Assembly (NCBI GenBank): GCA_027627225.1
Contig: CM051040.1
Location: forward strand, 27,002,634-27,066,633
DNA from: Congeria kusceri
Lineage: Eukaryota; Mollusca; Bivalvia; Myida; Dreissenidae
Reading direction: 5' to 3'
Length of the DNA stretch: 64,000 bases
Part shown: in pieces, positions 24,760-39,700 of the stretch
Layout of the letters: every line of letters starts with the position of its first letter
How positions within the stretch are numbered: the stretch's first letter is position 1
Notes under the pieces: generated by a model
The model's input: the letters and a program-made list of their open reading frames with translations, nothing else
Told to the model about the DNA's origin: nothing
The model's database searches: none
Program-made: the position numbers and the translations under genes

Positions 24760-27700
24760 GATGATGATCATAATAATAATTATTATTACTATTTGTCATC
24801 GTCATTAATATAAAAATAGTAGGCAGTGGAAATAGGTCTAATATTTTAACAAATGAGAATTAATAGAAGAATAAGGCATGGACATTAATGATTTTGTTTA
24901 ATTTGTATTTGACTTCCAGTTGACATGCTGGTTGGAAGAACTGCAGAGTGAGTTACAAAGTTCTGAGATAGCTGACAATGTAGAGGGGGCGGAGCAGCTG
25001 ATTGCGCAATTCAACCAGCAAAGGGACACCACTCTAGATGCAGCAATGAACACTGTTGGGGAGGGAGAGAACCTCTTGGAACAGCTTAGGTAAACTACAC
25101 TACACTTACATTGACACTGCCACTCTGGCATTCAGTCAGGCTTTTAAGGTATTGGAATAACTGATTTGATTAATATTCAAAACTCTGATCAGACATATGC
25201 ATATGTTTCCTTTCAATTTCATATCCATGATAAAAATGAATGACCTATATATTAATTGTTCAAAATACATCCTTATTTATTCAGTCAAATACTACTCTGG
25301 CTTGTCCCTTATTAGCTTACCTGAGCACGAAGTGCTCGGTGAGTGTTTGGTTTAGGGGACCTCTCCTGCGTTGTCCGTCGTCTGTTGTCCGTGTGCCGTC
25401 AACAATTGTGTTCATATTCTCGCTGGAGACTTCATTTTTTATCCAATCTTAACCAAACTTGTACAGTTGTTTATGACCATAAAATCTCGGATGGGATTGT
25501 TATTGGGTCAGATCACACCAGTAACACTAGAGTTATTGCCCCTTTTAATGCAAAAAAAGTGCCAAAATGCCTTTTTTCTACTTATAAACTTTTTATTTTC
25601 CATCCAAGCTTAACCAAACTTTTACAGTTTGTGTATAACCATCCGATCTCAGCTGACACCAAAAATAGGCCAGATCGTGTTTCAAGTACCAGAGTTATTG
25701 CCCTTTGTTTATTAAAAAAATACACAAAAATGGACATTATTCATGATAGAGACTTTATTTTTCATCCAATCTTCATTAAACTTGCACAGTTACCATGAGA
25801 TTACAGTTGAAGTCGAATATAAGCAAGATTGTACCAGAAACACCGGAGTAATTGCCTTTTGTTTGTGAAAAAATTATGCAACAATGGACATTATTCAGGA
25901 TAAAGACTTCATTTTTCATCCAATCTTGCACAGTTTGTCTATGACCATAAGATTAAAAGTGAAGTCGAATATAAGCAAAATTGGGCCAGAAACACCAGAT
26001 GTATTGCCCTTTGATTGTGAAAAAAATATTCAAAAATGGATATTATTCAGGATAGAGACTTCATTTTTCATCCAATCTTCACCAATCGTGCACAGTTTGT
26101 CTATGAATGTAAGACTACAGGTGAAGTCGAATATAAGCATGATCAGGCCAGAAACACCGGAGTTATTGCCCCTTGTATTTGGAAAATAAAATCATCAAGT
26201 TATCAATGATTGGTTTGCATACAAGATTTTTTATTCTATGTTGACCAAACTTACACAGTTTGCATATGACCATAAAAATTGATTGATAAAATTTGATTTC
26301 CAACAGTTGCAAACCTTGCATGCAGTTATTTGTTCATGCAACGTTGATAGCTTCAGAGCCTGCATTAACATCATTTATCATCATTAGACAGAAAATTATA
26401 AAAGAAAAAGCAAAACTTGACCTTATGGCACAGCCATCACAATTAGCTTATTGCAACTAGTTCTCAAAAACTGTCTGCGAAAAAGACATCCAAATCTACC
26501 TTTTCTGCATTTTCCAGAATTGTCACTGACTTAATGAAAAAGGGTCAGGTAAGAATATCGAGAAAAATGATTTGAGAACCATTAGCAAAAAAAATGCATA
26601 TCCACTACCCAACTCATAATTTAGTTAGCCCATTGCACTAATCGATGTTTTTAATAAATTTGATCCTATCCCTCTTTGCGTATTGTTCATATACCTTAAT
26701 TTTCAAACCTGTCACAACAGTATGGTCTTCATCTGTACCAGTTCTCAGGTGAGCACTTTGGGCCATTATGGCCCTCTTGTATTCATGTTTTGATGTGTTA
26801 TATTAGTATCTTAACGATGATATTGTAAGATGTCAATATTGAAGGACTGAATTAAATATACAGTTTATATATAGTGAAACAGGTGTTGATACCTGTAACA
26901 TTTTTCTGTACATGAATACTTGTCTTGTGATAATGTGATGTTAGTAGCCTTCATATGATACATGTACATAAAAAATATTAACATCTTGAAGTCCAAGAAA
27001 AAAAGCTTATAACTGTAATTTGGAAAGCACTACTTGTAGCATTTTAGTCAGCCGAGTTGGTAATGAAATTAAGGTTAGTGTCATTGTAAGAATGACTGAA
27101 GTTGAAGTAACCCCAGAAACGTGAAAACAGTTGATGTCATGTGTTTGTGAGGAATCGGTCAAGAATTGTGCCCCGGAAGTAGGGTTTCTGGGGGCATAGA
27201 ACAAGATGAAGTAAAACGATGCCAAAAAAATTTAAAAAATGCAGAAAAAAGATGCAGACAAACAATGCAGAGAAAGGGATGCAGATGAAGTCCTTTTCCA
27301 GAGCCATTACCAAGTGATGTTTGAAGTCATATGAAGCAATGAGTTCACTGAACCTTATTTTAGAGCTTAAAGCTGCATAAAAGGTGAAAATTCCCAAATT
27401 CAGAATCTACATTCAAACAGTTATCTTATTGTCTGTCTTAGCACGTGTTTTCGTTGGTACTTAACATACGTCAGGAACATTCGGTTTGCTGGATACTGTT
27501 TATTGCAAAAACACTGATCTCAACTTAAAACCATTTAAAAACACTGGCTTTATTTACTGCCAATTTTTTGTGGCAATGCGGATTAAATCCTACTATTCAC
27601 CATTATTTGGCAAGCTGCTCGATATTCTACCAAACTGAACTTCAAACAGTTCAAATTTCATTCATTTGATGAAAATGTGTTTAAGTTTTTAGTGCATAAT

Positions 27701-30700
27701 GTATTATTTAATACGTTTGTTGTCTCAACATTAAACTTTTAATGTTTAGTTTAACGGGTATCACTTTGTTAGTGCCTTTAAAGGGACTTGTTGCATTTTT
27801 GGAAATATGCCATTAAATGTCTAAACTTGACAGATTTAAAGGGACTTGTTGCATTTTTGGAAATATGCCATTAAATGTCTAAACTTGACAGATTTAAGCA
27901 TTGAAACTAAAGAGCTCAATTATAATAACAAGAAAAGGATTTTTTTCAAAGAACAAAAAATATATAAAAATTTGGTCCCACCTGGGTTTGAAACCCGGGA
28001 CCTCCAAATTAAAAGGTTATCCCCTTAACTACTCCGACTTCTGTATTTATCCTAACAGTATTTACTTTATGTAAGTGATCCACATGTTGTCAACAATCTT
28101 AACGAACACAACAGAAACACTCCAAATTATTCCATCATTTAACGTTACAAACGCTTTATAATTTTATCAATTTCAACTGATTATTACTCATAAACGAAAA
28201 TGGTATTTACAGTATATTTCTATGTCTGTAGCGTTATCTCCCTACCTTGTATACACTGTTCTTTTATTTTTGGAATCTGTGACAAAAAGTTGAAAAAATG
28301 TCAATTCATCATCTGTGAACAGGTCCCTTTAAAGTCTTGTACAAACCCTTCTAGAAAAAGTGTATTTAATACGCATTTAATGCGTATTAAACGCTGCGGT
28401 ATTGGCACCTTGTTTTTTCTGCGTTAAATGCGCATTAAATACACTTTTAGTACAATAAGTGTATTTTTTCTGTACTTTTTCTGCATTTTTTACAAAAAAG
28501 TGTATTAATGCACTAGAAAATACACTTAAAATACACTTTTAATACACTGAAGTGTATTATTTGAAGATATAGTGTCTTTTTCAAGGAGAAAAATACACTT
28601 TCAATGCACTTGTGTTAATGCAGGAAAAATGCAGAAACAAATACACTTTTTTTCTGTAAAAAGTGTATTTTTTCTGCATTTTCAAGTGCATTAAATGCGT
28701 ATTAAATGCAGAAAAAATACGGTGCCAATACCGCAGCGTTTAATACGCATTAAATGCGTATTAAATACACTTTCGAGAAGGGAAAGACCGGCAGCTTGGT
28801 TATGCTAGGTTCCCACTATCACGATTCACGTCACGATTGAAATCGTGGTCTTAATCGTGGACCAATCATGGTGATCATGTCAGATGTTATCAGATCTTGA
28901 GGTCAGTCATGGCAATCGTGTTATCGTAGAAAACAGTTAAAAAAATATCTATGATAAACAAGTACAACTGTGATCAATTGTAGATCGGGATCATCGTATC
29001 AAATCTTAATGCATTGTAGCACACCGCGACTAATTGTATCTAATCATGCATCCAAAAACGTAGTGATAGGGATCGATTGTAGACAAGAAAAAACACCACC
29101 CTCTGTTCAGATGTGTTGCGATCTGAAGAAACAGTGAAGTCAATAGTCAGTCGGGCAATATTTATATCATTCGGGTCCATTGGTAGCTCAAATTGTGATC
29201 TCCATCGATCATGATCATGAAAGACATCGCGAACACAGTCGTATCCTATCGTAATGGAGCGCATTTATTCGTGATAAGCGAATCGGAACTTATCTGTACG
29301 TACTAGAACGTCCTAATTCGCGGAACCCGATTGTGATGATCGTGTCAGATTGAAACCGAATCGTTGACTCGATTGAAACAATCCCAACGGAACGTATGTA
29401 ATCGTATCTGAACTGGAGATGAGACCTTGACAGATCGTGACACCTGTAATTGACAAATCGTGACCAGATTGCAACAGAGTGCAAAACATTGTATCAAAAC
29501 ATATGGACTCCCATCACATCGTATCCGAGCCTGAATTCTTAGAGAAATACCACGATCAGCTACGTGTGGCCAGTGGTGGCATTCGTGACAGATCGCACGA
29601 TAGTGGGAACCGAACATTAGTGTTGAACAGGGTCTTGAATCTATGACCAATAGTATGTGTGGCCAGTGTGTTGCCACTTAACCATGGATTTAAGCATTTA
29701 AGTCTTCTAGAGAACCTCTTTATTTAGAAGGGTCACATATAACAGCCCATCCCTGATCGCTAGAAAGTTGTATTTGTCTACATGTATGTTGGGAGGCCCA
29801 AACTTTCCCAGTTCTAACGAACGATTCTCAAGTAAAAAAAACGACAAATTAAATAGGTATTAGGTCGCGCATCTTGACGTCCTATTAATAAAATGCACAA
29901 AATATAGACACACAGATTATTTTTTAGGATTTTGTTAATATCAAACTCATCCTTATTGTTTTGCCCAGTTTGCACGATTTTCCGACTCAAAATTACCCGG
30001 GTCATTTATGAGACCAGTCGGTAGTAGACCTGTTATTAAATCAGTAAAAAAGATTAGAGCGTGTCGTTGGAAAACTGGGCTTAATGCATGTGCGTATAGT
30101 GTTGTGTGCACCGGCTAATCCGGGACAACACTTTCTTCTTTTATGGTATTTTCTGTTTCAAGGAGGTCTCTTCTGAACATAAATCCACTGTAGAAAGAAA
30201 GTGTCGCACAGGCTAATCGGGGACAACACTTTATATGTATTAAGCCGGATTTTCCCACGACTTGCCTCATTTAGTTAGTATATCAGCCCGTAAAACATGT
30301 ATGATGTTTGTCTTCAGGTATTATTTATGTTACTTTACGTTTTTCATAGCTCCCCTGTTTATTAACTGCTTCTTGATACCGTTTGCGACTGTGAGTTGAC
30401 CTCTTAGTGTTCCTAGTATAGTTTTTTTGTTGGAAGTGAATATAATCAACAGATGTAATATTACGTTGATTGTGGGAAAATGTCAGTTGGCAAGTGCCAG
30501 GCAAATATGAATAGAATTGCATATTGTAACATTCTGTGTTAAATCAGTGTTGGGCATATTTATTTTAACAGACTCTTAGACTTGTTTAAGTAATTCTTGC
30601 AATAAAGTAAACTAATAACTGAACTCTTAGACTTGATTAAGTAATACTTGCAATAAAGTAAACTAATAACTGAACTCTTAGACTTGATTAAGTAATACTT

Positions 30701-33700
30701 GCAATAAAGTAAACTAATAACTGAACTCTTAGACTTGATTAAGTAATACTTGCAATAAAGTAAACTAATAACTGAACTCTTAGACTTGATTAAGTAATAC
30801 TTGCAATAGAGTAAACTAATAACTGAACTCTTAGACTTGATTAAGTAATACTTGCAATAAAGTAAACTAATAACTGAACTCTTAGACTTGATTAAGTAAT
30901 ACTTGCAATAAAGTAAACTAATAACTGAACTCTTAGACTTGATTAAGTAATACTTGCAATAAAGTAAACTAATAACTGATAAAACTTTTAAGTCTTGATG
31001 GCAAAAGGCCACAATTTTTGTATAGCTAAGTTTATACTTTTTCTTTATGCTTGATGCAAACTGAAGCTGGTTACAGTTACTACAGTTTAAACTTGTACTG
31101 TTGTGTATTTGTGTCAAGCTGGAAATAAATAAATTACATTCTCAGACATAATAATATTTTATTTCCTTAAACAGATGTGCAATAGGCATTTCTCTTTGCA
31201 CTTTGACCTTCAAGATATCAGTTTTGCCACACACAGGCACTATGGATACCAATGTTTTCTGATGCAGTGTGCCTTAGTTCAAACCGTTTTATTTAGGATC
31301 GATTGGGTCGAAAGCCAGAGGCTTAGTGAGACACTTTTGAGTCATTTTTCTGGGTAGAACCAGGGCCCATATTTATAAAGATTCTTCAGCCATTCTTAAC
31401 TTAAGTTGAACATAAGTCAAAATTAGAATTTGTGTTTAAAACACTATGCTTTGGAACATTTGCATGACTAATGCTAAATATTAATACACTTTGAATTATA
31501 TTGAAAATTATGTGTCAAAATCTTCCAGAAATGCATTACTTTGTCAGAAAATCCAATAATTAAATTTCAGAATTTTAAGATTTCTCTTAATTTTCGACTA
31601 AGATTCTTTATAAATACCAGCCCAGGACTTGGTGTCTTTTGAGAAAGATCTATCGAACTCACGACCTCACGATCGCATGGTGGACATCATATCCATTACA
31701 TTACACCACTGCGACTTCAGTTTATCAGTTTGCATTGAGAATGCCTGCACAATGTCTGAATGTACATATGCATTTTGACATTCAGTCAGGGTTTGTACAG
31801 ATCTGGAAAAGTCATGGAAATGGACGCTGTCTGGAAAAATCATGGAATCTTGATCATTTGAATTTTATCTTGGAAAAATCATACTGGTCACGGACGTAAT
31901 TCCGGCCTGTACGTAAATATTCGGCCACCCTTCAAAAAGCGTTTTTGCAATAGAGATTAATATTGTTTTAAAACAATTAGCAAAAGAACTTTCTATAGCA
32001 ACAGACTTCTACAGATTTCTCGATTCCAGTAAGTGTAATTGAATTGAAATCTCAGTATCATAACAGGAAATATTGAGTCACGTGGGGAAACTGACGTCAT
32101 CATACGCACGTACCGAAAATATGGTGTTGCATGATTTCAGATTTAAATTTATTATTTCTTCTAACCGTTAACAAATTTTCACAAGCAAATTTGACGAAAT
32201 AGGAAACACCCGCTAAAAAAAAACACCCGCTTCTGTTTAAAAGATCACATCACTATTTTGCCCAGACATGTTTTCTCTTTAAATTCGGTATCTCAGATTT
32301 TCTTACAATTCTCGCTGAATTTAATACCAATATCATCGTTAACTCTAGGCAGCCCCGTAAGTTTATGTTGTAGCCTTCTTCAGCGAAGGGGTTACTCAAG
32401 GTATCGAGAATATTTGGCCCCTAGATTTATCCGGTCCCAGTTCTAGTTAGCAATTCAGTCGACAAATCGGCCCCTTTGACAATTCGGCCCTCAGACTTAT
32501 CGATTTATGAATGATATGTTTGTTATATTTCAGAAATTTATATTCATACTAATAATCTCTATATTTAATTGAATAATGTATTCTCTATTTTATTCATATC
32601 AGTTATACTGTTTACTTACTCACATAAAACGCATACACCCGCACAGGTGAAAATTCACAGGTATACAGTAAGATTTTTAAATTGAATTATCTCCCTTGAA
32701 TAGAATTAAAGGAAGTTTAAAGTTATTTATAGCTTACGTCACCCTTGGCTTCAAATTTTAAAAACTTGTTTACTTTATATTTGACATAAAAATGATGTTT
32801 AAACAAAACAAACACAATATAAACAAGCAAAAGAAAGAAACAAAACCATTTGCAGTTCACCATTGCCAACATTGGTTTAAATTATACAGAATTTAAGGGG
32901 AGGGGGGAGGGGTACCGGTGATTTAGTCAAAATTTTAATTTTTGTAAACCTTGATCGTTACTCTTCAGATAAGGATAGTTATAAAAAAAAAAAAATTTTG
33001 TTATAAACATTGCCGATGATACTAAAAAGTGGCAGATTTTTTACGTACATACATTTGAGCTAGGAAAATGGACATTTTATACGTTCTTTATTTCCGTTTA
33101 TTTAGTTACCTTACACTCGTACATTTTGATTTAAACTTACGCGTTATATGAGTTTCGAACTCAGGATTATTGATGTGAAGTTGAATTTTGATTAGTTGTG
33201 TACAGTGTGATTTAAAAAAACAAACCACCAAAGTGGCCGGAATTACGTTCATGACCTGTAGAATTTTCAAAAATTATCATGGAAAGTTGAAAAGTATCAT
33301 TGAATATGTCTGTAAGTGCATAAAAATGATCAAATCCATTGAAATATATTCAAACAAAAAATCAAAACGAAGAGCGTAATGATGGACGGACATGTATTGC
33401 AGCGCTACAAGCAATTCTTTTGTATTCTACAATAGCGGGAAAGCCTTGAAAAATAATTTATTATAATTGTATTATGTAGATGAAATAAAATGTGGATATC
33501 AGTTTACCATTTTGACTTAGTATGTTCGGATTGTATCATGGAAAACTGAGCTATGTCATAGAATAATCATGGAATTTTGGTTTCAACAGTTTGTGTGAAC
33601 CATGTTTTGTATTTTTGCATTTTGTTGTTTGACATTAAAATGGTATGCATTCACATTGCCAGGCAGAGGCAATACGGATGTCTTTATTTTCTGTTACTGC

Positions 33701-36700
33701 ATGGGATGTTGAACACACTGGCCTGTCTAGCCAATACCAACTAAATTTGCTGTTGAGTAAATAGAGAATACTAGGTTAATGTTGAATAAAGATAAGTGTA
33801 GAAAACCTGAACAACGAGTCTTGGCAAGTGGTTCCAGTTTTCGTGCCGAGCAAATAAACTTTTCTTTAATCAGCACTTACCTAGTATTCTATTTATATAT
33901 TTTCTGTCTTTGTTTTGAAAATAAACTAAAGAAAACACACATTATTAAATATTACAAGCCGGCCCGGCTAGCTCAGTTGGTAGAGCGTTGTACCGTCAAT
34001 CTGGGGTTTGAACCCAATCCCGGCCATATAACTTGTGTGGTCTTGAAATTATTTCTTACGGCCATTCTCCCCTACCTCTGATTCAAGTAGGGCAGTTGTC
34101 AGTCACTGACATAAGTATGTGCACTTAGTACTGGTAAACCGCTTAGATCGGCTAAGCTTGCCCCAGAAAAGTGTGAGTAGGTTAACTGACCGCAGTGACT
34201 GAAATACTGTTAAAAACGGCGAAAAATCCCCCCCCCCAATTTTTTTTTTTTAATATTACAAAAAACTAAAGAATTCATGAAAATCAACAAGATGACATCA
34301 TTAGACAGTGTGTGTTTCCTTTATACCACAGTGTGTGAATAAAGCAAAGTTTACTTTATGAGGGTTTATTTCGTCAATGCACGCCTGATGATGGGATAAA
34401 TTGTATATATTTTTTCACAGACATGATAAAGTGCAGCATTATGTTAAAAGATGCATTGGGAAGCATTCTGCAGTCATTTGTTAGTTTGTTTTCGTGAAAT
34501 GGAGATCTGGGGATTTTCTGCCAATTAGTTTGTGAAATTTGTGTGTTTAATTTGTCAGAAGTGAAATATTTCTTGGGAAGTGGCTTCCTAGAATACAGGC
34601 TCTTGTGAAGATTCTTTGAAATACCTTGGCTTGTTCCTACACAGATGGGTGTTATAGGCTGTAAGTGTTGCTTGGTGTGAAATATCTATCCCAGGTGAAA
34701 GAATTCCTGTGTGTTTATTGTCAGTTGGCTTGCTACATTTACAAAACACAGAACTCAAACATGTTTGTTTTGATTTGTGGGTGTCAGTGCTTCCATTACA
34801 ATGATGACAGTCAAGGGTGCATTTCTTGTGGTTGTGATAATGATTATTATGATAAGTATGGTAGATGTGGTGGTACTGATGTTGATGGTGGTAGTAGTGG
34901 TGGTTATAATGATGATGATGATAGCGGTGGTGGTGGTGATGATGAGTATGATGATGATAAAGGATTTTTTAAGTATACGCAATTCCCGAAAAATCCTATA
35001 TTCGCTGGTCAAAACAATACCCACAAAGTTTTCGTCAGTGGAACTGGGTCGGACCTCCATTTTACGAAAGGGGAGATCACTGTGTTAACTTGTTAATGGA
35101 TATAACAGGATGAATATAATGTGATTTCGTGGCCGTACAAAACTCGTGTTTCTATATCATAAGAATTTGATAATATTAGCTACATATACAACCATTGTAC
35201 ACGCAGCTTGTTAAAGTTTTGTTGTGAAAACATAACTGTGCATATCACTTAATACTGAAACGTTTTTTGACATTATGTACTCTAGTTATTTTCAATCTTA
35301 TATGTATTCCCATCTCTGAGCCTAAAGAAGCTTCGTTCCTGACTGAAAGTTCAATTTTTACTGTTCTTTTTTATCGTTCTAGCCAGCGAATGATGTTTAA
35401 AGAAGGACCTTTTTGTCAGTCATGATCGTTCTAGCCAGCGAATGATGTTTAAAGAATGACTTTTTTGTCAGTCATGATCGTTCTAGCCAGCGAATGATGT
35501 TTAAAGAATGACTTTTTTGTCAGTCATGATCGTTCTAGCCAGCGAATGATGTTTAAAGAAGGACCTTTTTGTCATTCATGAGCGTTCTAGCCAGCGAATG
35601 ATGTTTAAAGAAGGACCTTTTTGTCATTCATGATCATTCTAGCCAGCGAATGATGTTTAAAGAAGGACCTTTTTGTCATTCATGATCGTTCTAGCCAGCG
35701 AATGATGTTTAAAGAAGGACCTTTTTGTCATTCATGATCGTTCTAGCCAGCGAATGATGTTTAAAGAAGGACCTTTTTGTCATTCATGATCGTTCTAGCC
35801 AGCGAATGATGTTTAAAGAAGGACCTTTTTGTCATTCATGATCGTTCTAGCCAGCGAATGATGTTTAAAGAAGGACCTTTTTGTCATTCATGATCGTTCT
35901 AGCCAGCGAATGATGTTTAAAGAAGGACCTTTTTGTCATTCATGATCGTTCTAGCCAGCGAATGATGTTTAAAGAAGGACCTTTTTGTCATTCATGATCG
36001 TTCTAGCCAGCGAATGATGTTTAAAGAAGGACCTTTTTGTCATTCATGATCGTTCTAGCCAGCGAATGATGTTTAAAGAAGGACCTTTTTGTCATTCATG
36101 AGCGTTCTAGCCAGCGAATGATGTTTAAAGAAGGACCTTTTTGTCATTCATGATCGTTCTAGCCAGCGAATGATGTTTAAAGAAGGACCTTTTTGTCATT
36201 CATGATCGTTCTAGCCAGCGAATGATGTTTAAAGAAGGACCTTTTTGTCATTCATGATCGTTCTAGCCAGCGAATGATGTTTAAAGAAGGACCTTTTTGT
36301 CATTCATGATCGTTCTAGCCAGCGAATGATGTTTAAAGAAGGACCTTTTTGTCATTCATGATCGTTCTAGCCAGCGAATGATGTTTAAAGAAGGACCTTT
36401 TTGTCATTCATGATCGTTCTAGCCAGCGAATGATGTTTAAAGAAGGACCTTTTTGTCATTCATGATCGTTCTAGCCAGCGAATGATGTTTAAAGAAGGAC
36501 CTTTTTGTCATTCATGATCGTTCTAGCCAGCGAATGATGTTTAAAGAAGGACCTTTTTGTCATTCATGATCGTTCTAGCCAGCGAATGATGTTTAAAGAA
36601 GGACCTTTTTGTCATTCATGATCGTTCTAGCCAGCGAATGATGTTTAAAGAAGGACCTTTTTGTCATTCATGATCGTTCTAGCCAGCGAATGATGTTTAA

Positions 36701-39700
36701 AGAAGGACCTTTTTGTCATTCATGATCGTTCTAGCCAGCGAATGATGTTTAAAGAAGGACCTTTTTGTCATTCATGATCGTTCTAGCCAGCGAATGATGT
36801 TTAAAGAAGGACCTTTTTGTCATTCATGATCGTTCTAGCCAGCGAATGATGTTTAAAGAAGGACCTTTTTGTCATTCATGATCGTTCTAGCCAGCGAATG
36901 ATGTTTAAAGAAGGACCTTTTTGTCATTCATGATCGTTCTAGCCAGCGAATGATGTTTAAAGAAGGACCTTTTTGTCATTCATGACTTACATTTACTCCT
37001 TACTGTGTAGAATGTGGTAAAGACTAAATAAAGGATTATTTTCTGTACACTATTCAGTAATAATTAGGAAAATCTTTATTTCTGACTTATTTGACACGTA
37101 ATGCTGTAAAGGAAAAGGTTTTTGAATGTAGATATTTTTTTAAGAATTAATTCGTTAAGTACCCGACCTGACCCGAAATTACCCGAACTTTGACATTTTG
37201 ACCGGGCGACCCGACCCGAAGAAATTGTTCGACCCGTTACAGCCCTAATTCACATATTGGTAATTTTGGGTTTCAGTTTTCACATAATGACTACCGGGTA
37301 GTTATTGTTTTATTCACAGCTAATACATTGATTGCAAAAAACTTCTACAGTTTTCCAAATTTGTTCAGCCATTTATATTTACAAGGTCTTTTTCGCCGTA
37401 ACAGTGATCCACAATTGGTGATCAATATGCGGAACTGAAAACAAGGCCAGAAATCAATACCCAAGAAAATATTACTCATTGACCTCATGATCTGGCATGT
37501 TGGAAACACCATTGAAACCTTAGCACTGGCCTTATTGATATCATTAATAACATGTTGCATTAATGATGGTGGGTTGACAAATGTTAGAAGGAATTAAACC
37601 TGATGTGAATAGGCTGTGTTTCAATATTTATTTTAAATTGGGCATCGTTACATACTACTCAACATTATAATAATATTTATATTTCTTCCTTTTCATAGTT
37701 TCATTTTTTTTAAAGATGTCAGCTTTATGATTGTAAATATTTTCAGTATCATTAATTAATTATTAATTGATGTACTCCATACATTCATTTTCATATTTCA
37801 GAATTCAGTCCGCAGTAGAAGAGTAAGACAACATTTGTAAAAATGACTAATCTCCAATTTTCACTAGCATAAATTTATTGTATCCATTATTATTGGATAT
37901 TGGGCATGGACACTTGAATAAGGATTGGTAAAAAAGTCATAATTTGATAGATATGGGTAAAAAAGTAAAGGATTAAATTGAACAGTGTCATGCTGACAGT
38001 GTTTTATATTTTGTGAATGTTATTCTCTGCAGTCTATAAAATTAGTTGTATTAAATCTGCCGTTAAATTGCTCATTCGCTACTTGGCCATGTTTTCGGCA
38101 TACTTGAGTGGGGGCATGAAGTGGCCATCAAATGTGATTAACATAATCTATCAGTAAAAACAACACTTTCACTCCAGGATTGAAGAGCTTGATTGGGTTG
38201 TTGGTGTGAAGTATGTCCCATGTACTTAAGTGACCTTATTTATATTAGCTGGGTTATGTTTAATGCATGTGGCTTTAGAGAGGCTGTCATTTTCATTTCC
38301 TAGCTTGAAATCAGTGCTTGATGTCTTATGGAAGATCGCCAGGAGTCTGCCATTATTTGATGGCTCAGGACAAAACTTATAATGACCGTCTTGCATTGTA
38401 AATATGTAAATATAACATACTTTACCATTCTACTTGAATGCATTCAAAGTATCTCCACTTTCAAGAATTATAATGAAACTAGAAGTGACAAATATAGAGC
38501 TTTTATTTTTCCGCACACATTTTATGAATTAATATTACTTCGCAGATATGTTATGTATCCAGAACCCTGCATTATACTGTCGCCTGCCCAAAGTTGAGTA
38601 AACCAATACTATTAAATAGCCTGTTGGAGTAAATGTAATAGAGTTACATTATTATACCCCCACTTTTTAGCTCACCTGAGCCATTGGTATAGGGGACCTC
38701 TCCGGTGGCGTCCGGCGTCTGTCGTCCGTCTTCAGTGTGCCGTCAACAGTTTGGACCGTTATCATGATAAAGACTACATTTTTTATTCAATCTTGACCTA
38801 ACTTGCACAGTTTGTGTATGAACATAAAATCTCGGATGGGATTGTTATTGGGTCAGATCACACCAGTAACACCAGAGATATTGCCCTTTTTTCATGCAAA
38901 AAAAGTGCACAAGTGCCCTTTTCCAACGTATAGACTTTATTTTCCATCCAATCTTAACCAAACAGATTGTGTATGACCATCAGATCTCAGCAGACACCAA
39001 AAATGGGCCAGATCATGTTTCAAATACCAGAGTTATTGCCCTTGGTTTATTAAAAAATATACAAAAATGGACATTATTCAGGATAGAGAGATACAGTTTT
39101 CATCCAGTCTTCACCAATCTTGCACAGTTTGTCTATTACTATGAGATTACAGTTCAGGTCGAATATAAGCAAGATCAGACCAGAAACACCAGAGTTATTG
39201 CCCTTTGTTTGTGAAAAAAATATGCAAAAATGGACATTATACAGGATCGAGACTTCATTTTTCATCCAATCTTTACCAATCTTGCACAGTTTGTCTATGA
39301 CCATAAGATTATAGGTAAAGTCGAATATATGCAAGATTGGACTTGAAACACCAGAGTTATTGCCCTTTGTATGTGAAAAAAATATGCAAAAATGGACATT
39401 ATTCATGATATAGACTTCATTTTGCATCCAATCTTCACCAATCGTGTACAGTTTGTCTATGAACTGAAGACTACAGGTAAACTGTTTGCGAAAAAGACAT
39501 CAAAATCTACTGTTTGTGCATTTTCCAGAATTGTCAATGACTTAATGAAAAAGGGTCAGGTAAGAATATCGAGAAAAATGAATTGAGAACCATTAGCAAA
39601 AAAAACGCACATCCACTTCCCAACTCATACTTTAGTTAGCCCATTGCACTAACTGATGTTTTAAATCAAAATTGATCCTACCCCCTCTGTGTATTGTTCA

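Noticed and set aside
27972..28038. tRNA gene on the minus strand
   Set aside because: Acceptor stem does not pair and it lies within an element with TTTAAAGGGAC ends.
30560..31117. 185-codon minus-strand frame with a 17-residue repeat
   Set aside because: Produced by the 51-bp minisatellite; the part outside the array shows no domain.
34665..35096. Asp/Gly-rich 143-codon frame
   Set aside because: Low-complexity GAT/GGT tract; frames are open on several sides at once.
35372..36985. CRISPR-like regular repeat array
   Set aside because: Units are contiguous with no unique spacers, and the genome is animal.
37814..37834. Micro-exon of 21 nt as the missing linker between exons 14 and 15 (good tract, atttcag and gtaag)
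   Set aside because: Its length does not change phase, so the frame into exon 15 would still be wrong, and residues do not match the expected linker.
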